From contig JAGPDF010000007.1 of assembly GCA_018057705.1 (NCBI GenBank), forward strand, positions 65,125 through 106,111: DNA of 40,987 nt. The letters are read 5' to 3'. The stretch is from Thermoanaerobaculia bacterium. GTDB lineage: Bacteria; Acidobacteriota; Thermoanaerobaculia; Multivoradales; JAGPDF01. The position numbers and the translations under genes are program-made. The notes beneath the pieces were generated by a model. That model did no database searches, was not told where the DNA came from, and saw nothing but the letters and a program-made list of their open reading frames with translations. Positions 1 through 9,824 of this stretch are shown piece by piece; positions within the stretch are counted from its first letter, which is position 1, and every line of letters begins with the position of its first letter.

Positions 1-2
1 CG

Positions 3-1655
3 GCCGGTTTCGAGCTTACCCGTGGCACCCAGCATGCGCTGCATCGACTGCAGGAGTCCTGGCTCCAGTGGGTCGGCAGCTTCTACCAGGACAATCCGGC
101 AAAGGCCGACGAAGCCCTGCGCGCGCTCGACGCCAGCGCCCGGCAGGTCGGTATGACGCGGCTGGTGGATTTTTCGCTCGGCGCCGCGGCGCTGGGTCTG
201 CAATCGGGCCGGGAGGGCCGGTTCGACCGCGCGCAGTGGGCGCTCGCGGCGGCGGAGAGGCTCGATCCGAAGCGCCCCGAGATCGCCTTCGCCCGGGCTG
301 CGCTGGCCGAGGAGCAGGGCTCCTACCTGACTGCGGCCAGGCAGACGGCCGCCGGTTTCGTCCGCCTGCTGAGCTCGACGGAACGCGGCCTCTTTCTCGC
401 CAACCTCACCTTCTGGCTACTCGCCGTCCTGCTCCTCGCCGCGGCGCTCTTCGTGCTCGTCCAGGTGGCGACGAAAGGCAGCGCGGTGGTCGCTGACCTG
501 CATCGGACCCTGCTGCGCAAGATGGCCCCGGCAAGCGCCGTGCTGTGCGTGGGGCTCGCGCTGCTCTGGCCGCTCGCGCTGCCGGGGGGGCCGCTCTGGC
601 TGTTGCTCTACTGGTCGGCACTGCTCTGGGGCTACGAGAGTCCCAGTGAACGGTGGGCGACTGTGGTTGTCTGGCTCCTCGCCGGATGCGTGCCGTGGAT
701 CGCGGCCATCGAGCAGCAACGCATCGCCGTCGCGCTCTCTCCGCCGATGCGGGCCCTCGCCAATCTCTCCGAAGGACGGCTCTACGGCGGCCTGTTCGCC
801 GATCTGCAGGTCCTGCGGGCAGCGATCGGCGGCGAACCGGCGGTCCTCGAACTGGTCGCGGACGTGAATCGGACCCTCGGCCAGTGGGACGAAGCCCGGG
901 TGATCTACCGCAAGGTGCTGGAGCTCGAGCCGCAGAACGTCTCGGTGCTGCTCAATCTCGGCGCCTACCACTTCCGCAAGGCGGACTTCGCGATCGCCAA
1001 CGAGTACTTCCTGCGTGCGGCGAGCCTGGTCCCGCCGGCAGCCGGGGCGTTCTACGACCTGTCGCTCTCGTACTCCGAGACCTACCAGTTCGAGGAGTCG
1101 CGCAAGGCGCTCGCCCAGGCCAAGGAGATCGATGCGGAGCTCGTGGACCGCTGGGTGCGGACGCCGAATCCCGACCGCGTGCTGGCGTTCAACGGGGGCC
1201 TGGCGCGCCGGGACGAAATCCGTCGGCTGCTCGTCGACGCCTGGGCAGATGCCCCGGCGGGTGGCTCCACGGCCTCTCGCCGGGACGCCGGCTGGGCCTC
1301 CCTGGCGGGCGCCGGCCTCGCTGCTGCCCTGGGTGTGGCGCTCTACTTCGTGCGTCGCAAGAGAGGGTTCGGCCAACCCAGTTCCTGGCTGGCCTGGCGC
1401 TCGGATCCGTTTTCGCGCTGGCTGCGCGCCTTCTTTCCGGCGCTCTCGCAGGCGGAGCTGGGGGAAGGCGGCAAGGTCGGGCTGAGCGTCCTCGTCTTCT
1501 CGCTGGTGGCGATGCTGCCGCTCCTCCTGTCGCTCGGTGTCGTGCTGCCGCTCGGCAGCAGCCTCGCGGCTGCGCTGCCTTGGGCGCTCTTCGCCCTGGG
1601 ACTCCTGCTCTACGTCGGGTTCCGCTTGCGCAGCGAGCTCGGAGAGAGAGAGTAG
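3..1655 (+). CDS. Membrane-anchored TPR protein, 5' end outside window
   Basis: The frame is open from the first bases of the window, so the true start lies upstream; an internal ATG at 153 is not a likely start because the codons before it read as ordinary helical protein. Visible are a hydrophobic pair around nt 390-650, a soluble TPR-like stretch around nt 850-1150 (paired helices containing ARVIYRKVLELEPQN and ANEYFLRAASLVPP, typical TPR consensus), and two further hydrophobic regions near nt 1285-1350 and 1480-1640. TPR proteins usually scaffold protein contacts; the partner is unknown here. The stop is 11 bases before the next gene, so the two are probably co-transcribed. The function is not recognised. 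Confidence 0.8.
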   Translation, partial: AGFELTRGTQHALHRLQESWLQWVGSFYQDNPAKADEALRALDASARQVGMTRLVDFSLGAAALGLQSGREGRFDRAQWALAAAERLDPKRPEIAFARAALAEEQGSYLTAARQTAAGFVRLLSSTERGLFLANLTFWLLAVLLLAAALFVLVQVATKGSAVVADLHRTLLRKMAPASAVLCVGLALLWPLALPGGPLWLLLYWSALLWGYESPSERWATVVVWLLAGCVPWIAAIEQQRIAVALSPPMRALANLSEGRLYGGLFADLQVLRAAIGGEPAVLELVADVNRTLGQWDEARVIYRKVLELEPQNVSVLLNLGAYHFRKADFAIANEYFLRAASLVPPAAGAFYDLSLSYSETYQFEESRKALAQAKEIDAELVDRWVRTPNPDRVLAFNGGLARRDEIRRLLVDAWADAPAGGSTASRRDAGWASLAGAGLAAALGVALYFVRRKRGFGQPSSWLAWRSDPFSRWLRAFFPALSQAELGEGGKVGLSVLVFSLVAMLPLLLSLGVVLPLGSSLAAALPWALFALGLLLYVGFRLRSELGERE

Positions 1656-1666
1656 CGGGTCCCGCC

Positions 1667-3013
1667 ATGGCGCTCGAAGGTGACCTCCAGGTCTTCCGGC
1701 TGCCGGACATCCTGCAGCTGATCGCACAGCAGCAAAAGACCGGCATTCTGACCGTCCAGGGGGAGCACGACATCCTGGCCGTCTCGTTCCTGCGCGGCGA
1801 GATCGTCGCCGCCGACGCGCTCAACCAGAATTTCGAGGAGGGCCTGGGGGAGGTGCTGGCCAGTCAGGGCCTCGTCCGCCCGGAGGATTTCGCGCGCGTC
1901 TCGGAGGGTCACAAAGTGTCCGGACAGCGGCTGGCCGACTACCTCGTCGATCAGTCGATCCTGTCGCGGCAGCAGCTGCTCGGAGCCCTGCGCCACCAGA
2001 CGTACCGCTTGCTGTTGCAGGTCCTGCGTTGGCGCGAAGGCGAGTTCAAGTTCTATTCCGGTGAAGAGGTCTCGTTCGAAGAGGGCGTTCAGCCGATCTC
2101 GATCGAAGAGCTGCTCATGCGGTCGATCGGCGACCTGTTGGGTGAGGGAACTCTCTCCGGTACCCTGCCGCACGGCTTCGTCGCCTACGAGCGCCTTCCT
2201 TCCGCTCGCGCTCTTCGCCTCCTCGGTCGCGATGGCGACCTCCCGGGGACCTCTCCGGATGAGGTCTGGATCAGCGCCGACGACGAGAGGGTGCTCGGCC
2301 TCCTGGACGGCCGGGCGACCGCCGCCGAGGTCGCGCAATCCAGCGGCCTGGGCGAGTACAAGACGCTCTATAGCCTCTTCCGCCTCCTCCAGGCCGGACT
2401 CGTCCGGCCCCGCTCGGCGACCCCTCCGGGAGGGCAGCCCGGGGTCGAACCGGAGCCGGAGGAGCCGGCACCGGCACCGGCGCCGCTGCCGCCGCGCCGA
2501 CGGGCCGCTGCCATCGAGAAGATCGAGCTGCCGGTCGAGTCCGCCAGCTCCTCCAGCGGAGCGCGGGTCGGCCGTCTCCTTGGGGTCGCCTGTGCGGGTG
2601 GCCTGGCAGCTCTCCTCTTCCTGGCGACGGCCTACTCCGTCCACCTGCTCTTCTCCTTTCCCTGGCTGCGCGGTGAGCGCCTCGCCTTCGAACGCCAGGT
2701 GAGGGTCTCCCAGGCGCTGCGGATCGATCGCGCGGCGCGCACTTACTTCCTCCTGGAAGGCGAGTACCCTCCCCGGCTCGAGGAGCTCGTCGAGCGACGG
2801 CTCCTGCCGCGGCGGGCCCTGACGGGTTCCTTCGGCGACGGCCTGGGCTACGAGGTGGATGCGATCTCCTACACCCTCCGGCCGCGCGCCGGGGCCTCCG
2901 GCGAGAGCCCGAGGATCGTGACCGAGACCATCTCGGGCGATTTCGCAGTCGATCCCGAGTTCTTCCGCGGCTTGCGGGAGGAAGAGGGGATTCCGCTCGT
3001 CCTGCTCGACTGA
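1667..3013 (+). CDS. DUF4388 (PATAN-type) protein with TM and pseudopilin-like C-terminus
   Basis: The 448-residue protein opens with MALEGDLQVFRLPDILQLIA, the typical beginning of DUF4388 domains, which occur in gliding, chemotaxis and gene-control proteins of Acidobacteriota and Myxococcota. A low-complexity Pro/Ala/Glu linker lies near residues 255-290. A single membrane helix follows at about residues 302-325, then a segment resembling the tail of type IV pilin-like proteins (RIDRAARTYFLLEGEYPPR, then LEELVERRLLP). The ATG at 1667 is chosen because the domain starts there; the open frame runs far upstream but only as a shadow of the preceding gene. Family role is inferred; a link to surface motility or secretion is possible but not shown. 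Confidence 0.82.
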   Translation: MALEGDLQVFRLPDILQLIAQQQKTGILTVQGEHDILAVSFLRGEIVAADALNQNFEEGLGEVLASQGLVRPEDFARVSEGHKVSGQRLADYLVDQSILSRQQLLGALRHQTYRLLLQVLRWREGEFKFYSGEEVSFEEGVQPISIEELLMRSIGDLLGEGTLSGTLPHGFVAYERLPSARALRLLGRDGDLPGTSPDEVWISADDERVLGLLDGRATAAEVAQSSGLGEYKTLYSLFRLLQAGLVRPRSATPPGGQPGVEPEPEEPAPAPAPLPPRRRAAAIEKIELPVESASSSSGARVGRLLGVACAGGLAALLFLATAYSVHLLFSFPWLRGERLAFERQVRVSQALRIDRAARTYFLLEGEYPPRLEELVERRLLPRRALTGSFGDGLGYEVDAISYTLRPRAGASGESPRIVTETISGDFAVDPEFFRGLREEEGIPLVLLD

Positions 3014-3032
3014 TTCCACCTTCGGCCTCTCT

Positions 3033-3051
3033 TCGTTCCGCATCGGAACGA
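3033..3051 (+). terminator. Candidate stem-loop after DUF4388 gene
   Basis: TCGTTCCG and CGGAACGA form a perfect 8-bp stem around the loop CAT, 20 bases after the stop codon. No run of T follows, so it is at best a weak or Rho-assisted terminator or an mRNA-end protector. Confidence 0.3.
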
Positions 3052-3061
3052 GAGTCGGGAA

Positions 3062-3130
3062 TAAATCTAAGCGCCAGATTGTCAACAATGGTAGAAGCAG
3101 GGTTGACTCCCTGCGACTTAGATTTAGAAT
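3062..3130 (+). promoter_or_regulatory. dnaK promoter with long-armed inverted repeat
   Basis: TTGACT (3103-3108) and TAGAAT (3125-3130), 16 bases apart, form a good sigma-70-type promoter; TAGAAT ends 24 bases before the ATG. A strong ribosome site, GGGAGGAG, lies just before the start. TAAATCTAAG at 3062-3071 is repeated exactly in inverted orientation as CTTAGATTTA at 3117-3126, the second arm overlapping the -10 box. ATTGT-CA-ACAAT (3078-3089) is a further small palindrome between the arms. This AT-rich block contrasts with the GC-rich surroundings. Neither CIRCE nor the HAIR box of HspR was found. The repeat is a plausible operator, perhaps for the HspR-like product of the downstream gene. 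Confidence 0.6.
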
Positions 3131-3154
3131 CGACGGACGACAGGGAGGAGTTAC

Positions 3155-5074
<1,920 letters not shown>

Positions 5075-5082
5075 AGCCGGTT

Positions 5083-5116
5083 CGGGCCGGGGCGGGCTCG
5101 CGCCCGCTCCGGCCCG
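5083..5116 (+). promoter_or_regulatory. 15-bp stem-loop between dnaK and hspR-like gene
   Basis: CGGGCCGG pairs with CCGGCCCG, then one G-T (G-U in RNA) pair, then GCGGGC with GCCCGC, closing a TCGC loop. It starts 9 bases after the dnaK stop and ends 13 bases before the next ATG. No U-run follows, so partial termination, mRNA processing or 3'-end protection are all possible. It could set unequal dnaK and regulator levels. Confidence 0.55.
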
Positions 5117-5129
5117 TGGAGTCTTCGCG

Positions 5130-5513
5130 ATGCCGCGCAAGAAGCCTTCCGACTCGCCGCGCTACGTCATGATCTCGGTGGTCGCCGAGCAGTACGGAAT
5201 TCACCCTCAGACCTTGAGGCTCTACGAGCGCGAAGGGCTGATCGTGCCCGCACGGAGCGCCGGCAACACCCGGCTCTATGACCAGCGGGCGATCGAGCGT
5301 CTGGAGGCGATTCTCACCCTCACCCGCGACCTCGGCGTGAATCTCGCCGGGGTCGAGGTCATCCTCAACCTCCGCGACCAGCTGACCACGCTCGAAGCCG
5401 AGATGTCCCGGGTCGCCGCCGAGCTGCGTCGCGAGCTCCGCTCGCGGCCACCCGAGATCGACCGTGCCCGGGCCCTCGTCCCCGCCGCGCCTCGCGCCCT
5501 GGTGCGGCGGTAG
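5130..5513 (+). CDS. hspR: MerR-family regulator, HspR-like
   Basis: The 127-residue protein has a MerR-type winged helix near its N-terminus: YVMISVVAEQYGIHPQTLRL continuing into YEREGLIVPARSAGNTRLY. The helix-turn-helix and the RLYEREGL turn are diagnostic. HspR in Actinobacteria and several other phyla represses dnaK, using DnaK as co-repressor. The position directly after dnaK supports that role. A predicted coiled segment (TTLEAEMSRVAAELRRELRS) follows, as in dimerising MerR proteins. No cysteine sensor is present. The ATG is chosen because the conserved region starts soon after it. The dnaK promoter carries no classical HAIR box, so its operator may differ; the gene symbol is by family and context. 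Confidence 0.82.
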   Translation: MPRKKPSDSPRYVMISVVAEQYGIHPQTLRLYEREGLIVPARSAGNTRLYDQRAIERLEAILTLTRDLGVNLAGVEVILNLRDQLTTLEAEMSRVAAELRRELRSRPPEIDRARALVPAAPRALVRR

Positions 5514-5597
5514 CGGCTCCATCGCCCCCCGCGTGCTGCAGCGGACCCGCACCGTGGTGTGCCCGGCGGGAGATGGAGCGCGGGGCCGCCACGCTGT

Positions 5598-5603
5598 TAC
5601 GAT
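5598..5603 (+). promoter_or_regulatory. TANNNT -10 box for DnaC-like gene (leaderless type)
   Basis: TACGAT ends 6 bases before the GTG at 5610 and no ribosome site is visible. No matching -35 was recognised. This is one of six similar cases in the window. Confidence 0.4.
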
Positions 5604-5609
5604 CTCCGG

Positions 5610-6398
5610 GTGGCGGATCCGATAGCGAAACCCGACTGTCCGCAATGTGAGGGGAGAGGATGGCTGGTCGCCGCCGATGGTGGCGCCGGCACGGCTCGCC
5701 CCTGCCCCTGCCGCAAAGAGATGCTCATTCCCCGGTTGCTCGAGACCTCCGGCATTCCGCCGCGCTACAAGGACTGCACTCTCGGGGGGTTCAAGCTGAC
5801 CGGCCACTCGACATCGACGGTCCTGCCGCTGCACGAGGCGAAAGAGCGCTGCACCCGGTATGTCCACGAATTCCTGAACGCCGACGGGACCTTCCGGCAG
5901 ACCGGACTTCTGCTGGTCGGGCCGCCGGGAACGGGAAAGACCCATCTGGCGGCGGCGATCCTCGGGGCCCTGATCCGCAAGTACAGCGTGCGCGGACGCT
6001 TCGTCGACTTCTCGTCGCTGATCAGCCAGATCCAGTCCACCTTCGACCCCTCCTCGCCGGAGTCCAAGCACGATGTCCTCGATCCCGTGATGAATGCGGA
6101 GCTCCTCGTGATCGACGAGCTGGGCGCGCAGAATCCGACGCCGTTCGTGAAGGACACCCTCTATCTCGTCCTCAACCATCGCTATACCCACCGGCTGCCA
6201 ACGATCTTCACCAGCAATTTTCGCCTCCAGCTCGCCCAGAATTCGAACCTGGGCAGCCGGGATCTGCTCGAGGAGCGATTGACCGCGCCCCTGCTGTCGC
6301 GCCTCTTCGAGATGGCCGAGGTGATCGCGCTCGACGCGGATGACTATCGCCGGGCGCCGGGTGCGAAACCGGGTCGCGCCGAAGCGGGTCGCGCGTGA
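5610..6398 (+). CDS. DnaC/IstB-like AAA+ ATPase with N-terminal zinc-binding cysteines
   Basis: The 262-residue protein begins with a probable zinc site (CPQC at residues 10-13 and CPC at 32-34), then an AAA+ core: Walker A GPPGTGKT (104-111), Walker B LLVIDELGAQ (from 165) and sensor-1-like TIFTSNF. This layout matches DnaC/DnaI-type helicase loaders and IstB-type ATPases. No transposase partner is adjacent, so replication helicase loading or a related DNA role is more likely than IS21 transposition. The GTG start is preferred over an ATG at 5559 because the conserved cysteines follow closely and a TACGAT box precedes it. The stop overlaps the next start by 4 bases. Confidence 0.85.
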   Translation: MADPIAKPDCPQCEGRGWLVAADGGAGTARPCPCRKEMLIPRLLETSGIPPRYKDCTLGGFKLTGHSTSTVLPLHEAKERCTRYVHEFLNADGTFRQTGLLLVGPPGTGKTHLAAAILGALIRKYSVRGRFVDFSSLISQIQSTFDPSSPESKHDVLDPVMNAELLVIDELGAQNPTPFVKDTLYLVLNHRYTHRLPTIFTSNFRLQLAQNSNLGSRDLLEERLTAPLLSRLFEMAEVIALDADDYRRAPGAKPGRAEAGRA

Positions 6399-7357
6399 CA
6401 CCGACGCGACTCCCGGCGCTCGACGCGCTGGCCCGCGGGTTCGTCAACGTGCGCGCGAATCGCGAGCTGATCGTCGTCCAGCTCGCGGCCGGGCTGCTTC
6501 TCGCGGCGTCGATCGTCGTGCCGTTCCTGCTGCTCTTCGCCCGGCTCGGCATTCCGCTCCAGCTCGTCTCGGCGGGGGACCCCGACGCTCTCGCCAAGGC
6601 CTTCGCAGCGATCGACCTCACCCGGCTCGCGCCCATGCTCGGCATCGGATTGCTGCTCATGCTGGTCGTCGGCACGCTGGTGTTCATCCTCTACTGCTGG
6701 TTCCAGGCCGGGACGCTCGCGGTTCTGCTGGCGGGAGAGGCCCAGGCGCCGCTCGCCCGGAGCGCTCCTGCGGCCGTCTTCCGGACCTTCTCCTGGGCCG
6801 GTTTCGTCGGCTGGGCGAGCCGCCACGGTATGCGCATCTTCTGGATCAACAATCTCTTTCTGATCTTCCTGACCCTGCTGCTGTTCGCCTTGGCCCTGCC
6901 GTTCCTGCTCGGAGCGTGGCTCTCGGAGGGCACGTTCTCGGCGGTCGGCTGCGCCGTCGGCTGCGGCCTCGCACTGCCGCTCGGCTTCGTCGCGGCGGTG
7001 CTTCTGCTCGCCATGATGGTGGCGCAGATCTGCGCGGTCGAAGAAGGGGCCACCGTCTGGCGCGCGACCCGTCGAGCCTTCGCCATCACCGGCAACCGGC
7101 TGGGCGGGCTCCTGCTGCTCTACCTCCTGCTCATCGTCGGTTCGATTGCCGTCACCACCTTCTTCGGTGGCCTGGGGCTCATCCTCAATCTGGCGCTCGC
7201 TCGACTCGAACTGTTGCAGAACGTGCTGGCCGCCGTGCTCGGCCTCGTCGAGTTCATTACGAGCGTCGGGTTGACGCTCGTAATGACGGCGGCGATCGTC
7301 GCCCTGGTGCGCTCCGAGATGCGGATGGAGTCGGCCGCACCGCGAACCGGCGCGTGA
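6395..7357 (+). CDS. Multi-pass membrane protein, about six helices
   Basis: The 320-residue protein starts at a GTG that overlaps the preceding TGA. About six hydrophobic segments are visible, the first LIVVQLAAGLLLAASIVVPF and the last near VGLTLVMTAAIVALV. Between helices lies CAVEEGATVWRATRRAFAIT, a pattern seen in the membrane domain of glycerophosphodiester phosphodiesterase-like and related uncharacterised proteins. No catalytic motif is seen. Translation is coupled on both sides (GTGA overlaps), placing it with a helicase-loader-like ATPase and a SpoIID-type wall protein. A perfect 14-bp inverted repeat lies in its last codons. The function is not recognised. Confidence 0.8.
   Translation: MTPTRLPALDALARGFVNVRANRELIVVQLAAGLLLAASIVVPFLLLFARLGIPLQLVSAGDPDALAKAFAAIDLTRLAPMLGIGLLLMLVVGTLVFILYCWFQAGTLAVLLAGEAQAPLARSAPAAVFRTFSWAGFVGWASRHGMRIFWINNLFLIFLTLLLFALALPFLLGAWLSEGTFSAVGCAVGCGLALPLGFVAAVLLLAMMVAQICAVEEGATVWRATRRAFAITGNRLGGLLLLYLLLIVGSIAVTTFFGGLGLILNLALARLELLQNVLAAVLGLVEFITSVGLTLVMTAAIVALVRSEMRMESAAPRTGA
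7254..7286 (+). repeat. Perfect 14-bp inverted repeat inside a coding region
   Basis: TCATTACGAGCGTC and GACGCTCGTAATGA are exact reverse complements separated by GGGTT. They encode part of the last membrane helix (FITSVGLTLVMTA), 68 bases before the start of the SpoIID-type gene. Such a stem in RNA would be very stable and may affect the mRNA between the two genes. Confidence 0.75.
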
Positions 7358-9798
7358 AACGGCAACTGCGCCCGGGCGCCGTCGGACTTGCCCTGCTCGC
7401 CGCGATGGTGGCGCTCCTCGCAGGCGGCTCCTGCGCGCGCGCCGGCAAGCGAGCCGAGCTTCCCCCGGTCGCGCCGGCAGCGAACGACGCCGTTGGCGCA
7501 GCGGCGGCCGGAGCGGAGGCGGCCAGTGACTCGGCCGTCCCGGTGCCGCCCCTGCCAGAACCCGCCGCTCCCGCGCCGGCTCCCGCGCCTGCGAAACCGA
7601 CCGCCGCGCTGACCCGGCCGCTCTCCGGTTGGGTGCGGATCGGCCTGGCGACCGACCTCGAAACCCTGACGCTGCCCTGCTGCGAGGGCGAGCTCTCGGT
7701 GGATGTCGGCGGCAACCGGCTCGACGTCGCCTCGCCGATGCGGATTCGCCCCGCGGCGACCAGCGTCGGCGGCTCCTTTTTCCGCGTGCAGATCGCCGCG
7801 CTCAAGGACGAGCTGCAGGCGAAAGAGCTCGCCCGCCGCCTCGGAAAGCTCGCCGCCGAGCCCGCCGACGCGCGCTTCGATGCCCAGGCCGGAATCTACC
7901 GCGTGCGCCTCGGCCGCTATGCCGACCGGGCGGCGGCGGAAGAGGCGGGCCGCCGTCTGGTGCGCTTCGGGGTGGACCGGTCATGGATCGTCTCCGAAGG
8001 GGGGGAGTTGGCCGAGGCGGCGCTCGAGCTCGCCCATCGGGGCAAGAGCTACCGCGTCGAGGGCCGCCGTTTCGTCCTCGAGGCGCCCTCGGACTCCGGT
8101 GTGCGCTGGGAAGGCCGGCGCTATCGCGGGCGGCTGGAGGTCTACTTGAACGACCGCGGGCGCCTGAACCTGGTGAACGAGCTGCCGATCGAGCAGTACC
8201 TGCGCGGTGTCGTGCCGCGGGAGCTCGGCCCCGGCGCCTACCCGGAGCTCGAAGCGCTCAAGGCCCAGTCGATCGCGGCCCGCAGCTATACGCTGCGCAA
8301 CCTCGGAGAGTTCGCCGACGAGGGCTACGACCTCTGCGGCACGCCGCGTTGCCAGGTGTACGGTGGCATGGACGACGAGCACCCGCTTTCCGACCGTGCG
8401 ATCCGGGAGACTGCGGGCGAGATCCTCGCCTACGCTGGACAGCCCATCGATGCGCTCTACAGTGCGACCTGCGGCGGCCATACCGAGAACGTCGAAGTCA
8501 TCTTCCCGCTCAAGCGCGCCCCTTACCTGCGCGGCGTGCCGTGCATCGAAGCCGGCGAGGTGAGGTTGCGCTCGACCTCTCGGGGCGGGCCGTCGCTGGC
8601 GTTGCCGCGGGTGATTCTCGAGCGCGTGCTGCCGGGGCTGCCGGCCGAGCTCGCGAGTGCGCCGGAGCTCGAACGGGGTCTCGTGCGGCTGGCCGACGCC
8701 GCTGGCCTCGCGACGCCGGTGGATCGGCTCGCGGCGCTCGACCGGCGCGAGGTGCAGCGGTTTCTGGGCTCGATGTTCGATCTCGCGGCCGACGCGCGCC
8801 TCTTCGTGCGTGCCGAGGAGCTCGGCTATCTGGTCGCGAACCCGCCGCCCGGCTGGAACGCCGAGGACCGGCGTCTCGCCGCCTATCTGGTCAAGAGCGG
8901 GTTGCTCGCCGCACCGCCAGCTGCGGATGCCACGTCGGCGAGGGCGGTGGTGACGCCGCGCGAGGCGGAGGAGCTGCTCGTGCATCTCGCACTTTTCCTG
9001 CGCCTCGTCGAACGGCGCGAGGCGAGCTTCTCGAAAGTGGCCGAAAGCAGCGGCGTCGTCGGACGCGGCGAGCTGGTGGCACGCGACAACGGCGCCGAGC
9101 TCCATCTGGCGATCCCTGCCGATCTCGCGACGTTCCGCACCGAGGCAGGAGCGATGCGGCCGGGCGACCTGGTGCTGGAGGCCGGCGACACCCTGCACCT
9201 CTATCTCGTCGGCGGCGGGCTCGTCGCCGTGGAACAAGAGGTGGATGCGCGCGGCACGAGCTTCGACCGCACCCACAACCTCTCGAGCTGGACGCGCTTC
9301 CGCAGCGACAGCGACCTCAGGGCGTCGGTGGCGAGCCGTCTGCCCGGCTTCGAGTTCCGCAGCTTCGACGTGCTGCTGCGCGGCGTCTCCGGGCGCGTCG
9401 GCAAGATCCGGCTCATGGGCAGGGATGCGGAGACGGTCGAGGTCGAGGGTCTCGCCGTGCGCTGGACGCTCGACGTGCCCGACACTCTGTTCACCGCACG
9501 GCGGCTCACGCCGGAGAAGGGGGTGCCGGGTTGGCAGTTTTCGGGGCGCGGCTGGGGCCACGGCGTCGGTCTCTGCCAGGTCGGCTCTTACGGCATGGCG
9601 CGGCGGGGCCATGACTATCGCGCCATCCTCGGCCACTACTATGGCGGCGCGATGTTGCAGAAGATCGCCTACGCGGCGCCGGCGCTCGCCGCGCAGCCGC
9701 GCATCGTTCCGGTCGTTGCGGTCGTTTCGGTCGTTTCGGACCATCCGCTCGTTCCGCTCGACCCGCCGCCGATTGCCGCTCCGGAAGCGGCGCGGTAG
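7354..9798 (+). CDS. Exported SpoIID/LytB-domain protein with SPOR domain
   Basis: The 814-residue protein starts at a GTG overlapping the previous stop. An N-terminal hydrophobic segment (LALLAAMVALLAGG) is a probable signal peptide; GSC follows but is a poor lipobox. A Pro/Ala linker leads to a SPOR domain at about 140-215 (FFRVQIAALKDELQAKELAR), which binds denuded septal glycan. The SpoIID part follows: VNELPIEQYLRGVVPRELG, AQSIAARSYTLRN and SATCGGHTENVEVIF, then the closing signature GRGWGHGVGLCQVGSYGMA near residue 730. Some 350 residues separate the last two motifs, much more than in plain SpoIID, so an extra domain is inserted. SpoIID proteins are lytic transglycosylases acting on peptidoglycan; a division or wall-remodelling role is inferred. 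Confidence 0.9.
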   Translation: MKRQLRPGAVGLALLAAMVALLAGGSCARAGKRAELPPVAPAANDAVGAAAAGAEAASDSAVPVPPLPEPAAPAPAPAPAKPTAALTRPLSGWVRIGLATDLETLTLPCCEGELSVDVGGNRLDVASPMRIRPAATSVGGSFFRVQIAALKDELQAKELARRLGKLAAEPADARFDAQAGIYRVRLGRYADRAAAEEAGRRLVRFGVDRSWIVSEGGELAEAALELAHRGKSYRVEGRRFVLEAPSDSGVRWEGRRYRGRLEVYLNDRGRLNLVNELPIEQYLRGVVPRELGPGAYPELEALKAQSIAARSYTLRNLGEFADEGYDLCGTPRCQVYGGMDDEHPLSDRAIRETAGEILAYAGQPIDALYSATCGGHTENVEVIFPLKRAPYLRGVPCIEAGEVRLRSTSRGGPSLALPRVILERVLPGLPAELASAPELERGLVRLADAAGLATPVDRLAALDRREVQRFLGSMFDLAADARLFVRAEELGYLVANPPPGWNAEDRRLAAYLVKSGLLAAPPAADATSARAVVTPREAEELLVHLALFLRLVERREASFSKVAESSGVVGRGELVARDNGAELHLAIPADLATFRTEAGAMRPGDLVLEAGDTLHLYLVGGGLVAVEQEVDARGTSFDRTHNLSSWTRFRSDSDLRASVASRLPGFEFRSFDVLLRGVSGRVGKIRLMGRDAETVEVEGLAVRWTLDVPDTLFTARRLTPEKGVPGWQFSGRGWGHGVGLCQVGSYGMARRGHDYRAILGHYYGGAMLQKIAYAAPALAAQPRIVPVVAVVSVVSDHPLVPLDPPPIAAPEAAR

Positions 9799-9824
9799 CA
9801 TCGCAGGGCAGCTCAGGAGCCGAA

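Noticed and set aside
3014-3154. CIRCE or HAIR element before dnaK
   Set aside because: Neither TTAGCACTC-N9-GAGTGCTAA nor CTTGAGT-N7-ACTCAAG is present; only the unrelated inverted repeat was found.
5559-5609. ATG at 5559 as start of the DnaC-like protein
   Set aside because: The added 17 residues are unlike the family, and the GTG at 5610 has a TACGAT box at leaderless spacing.
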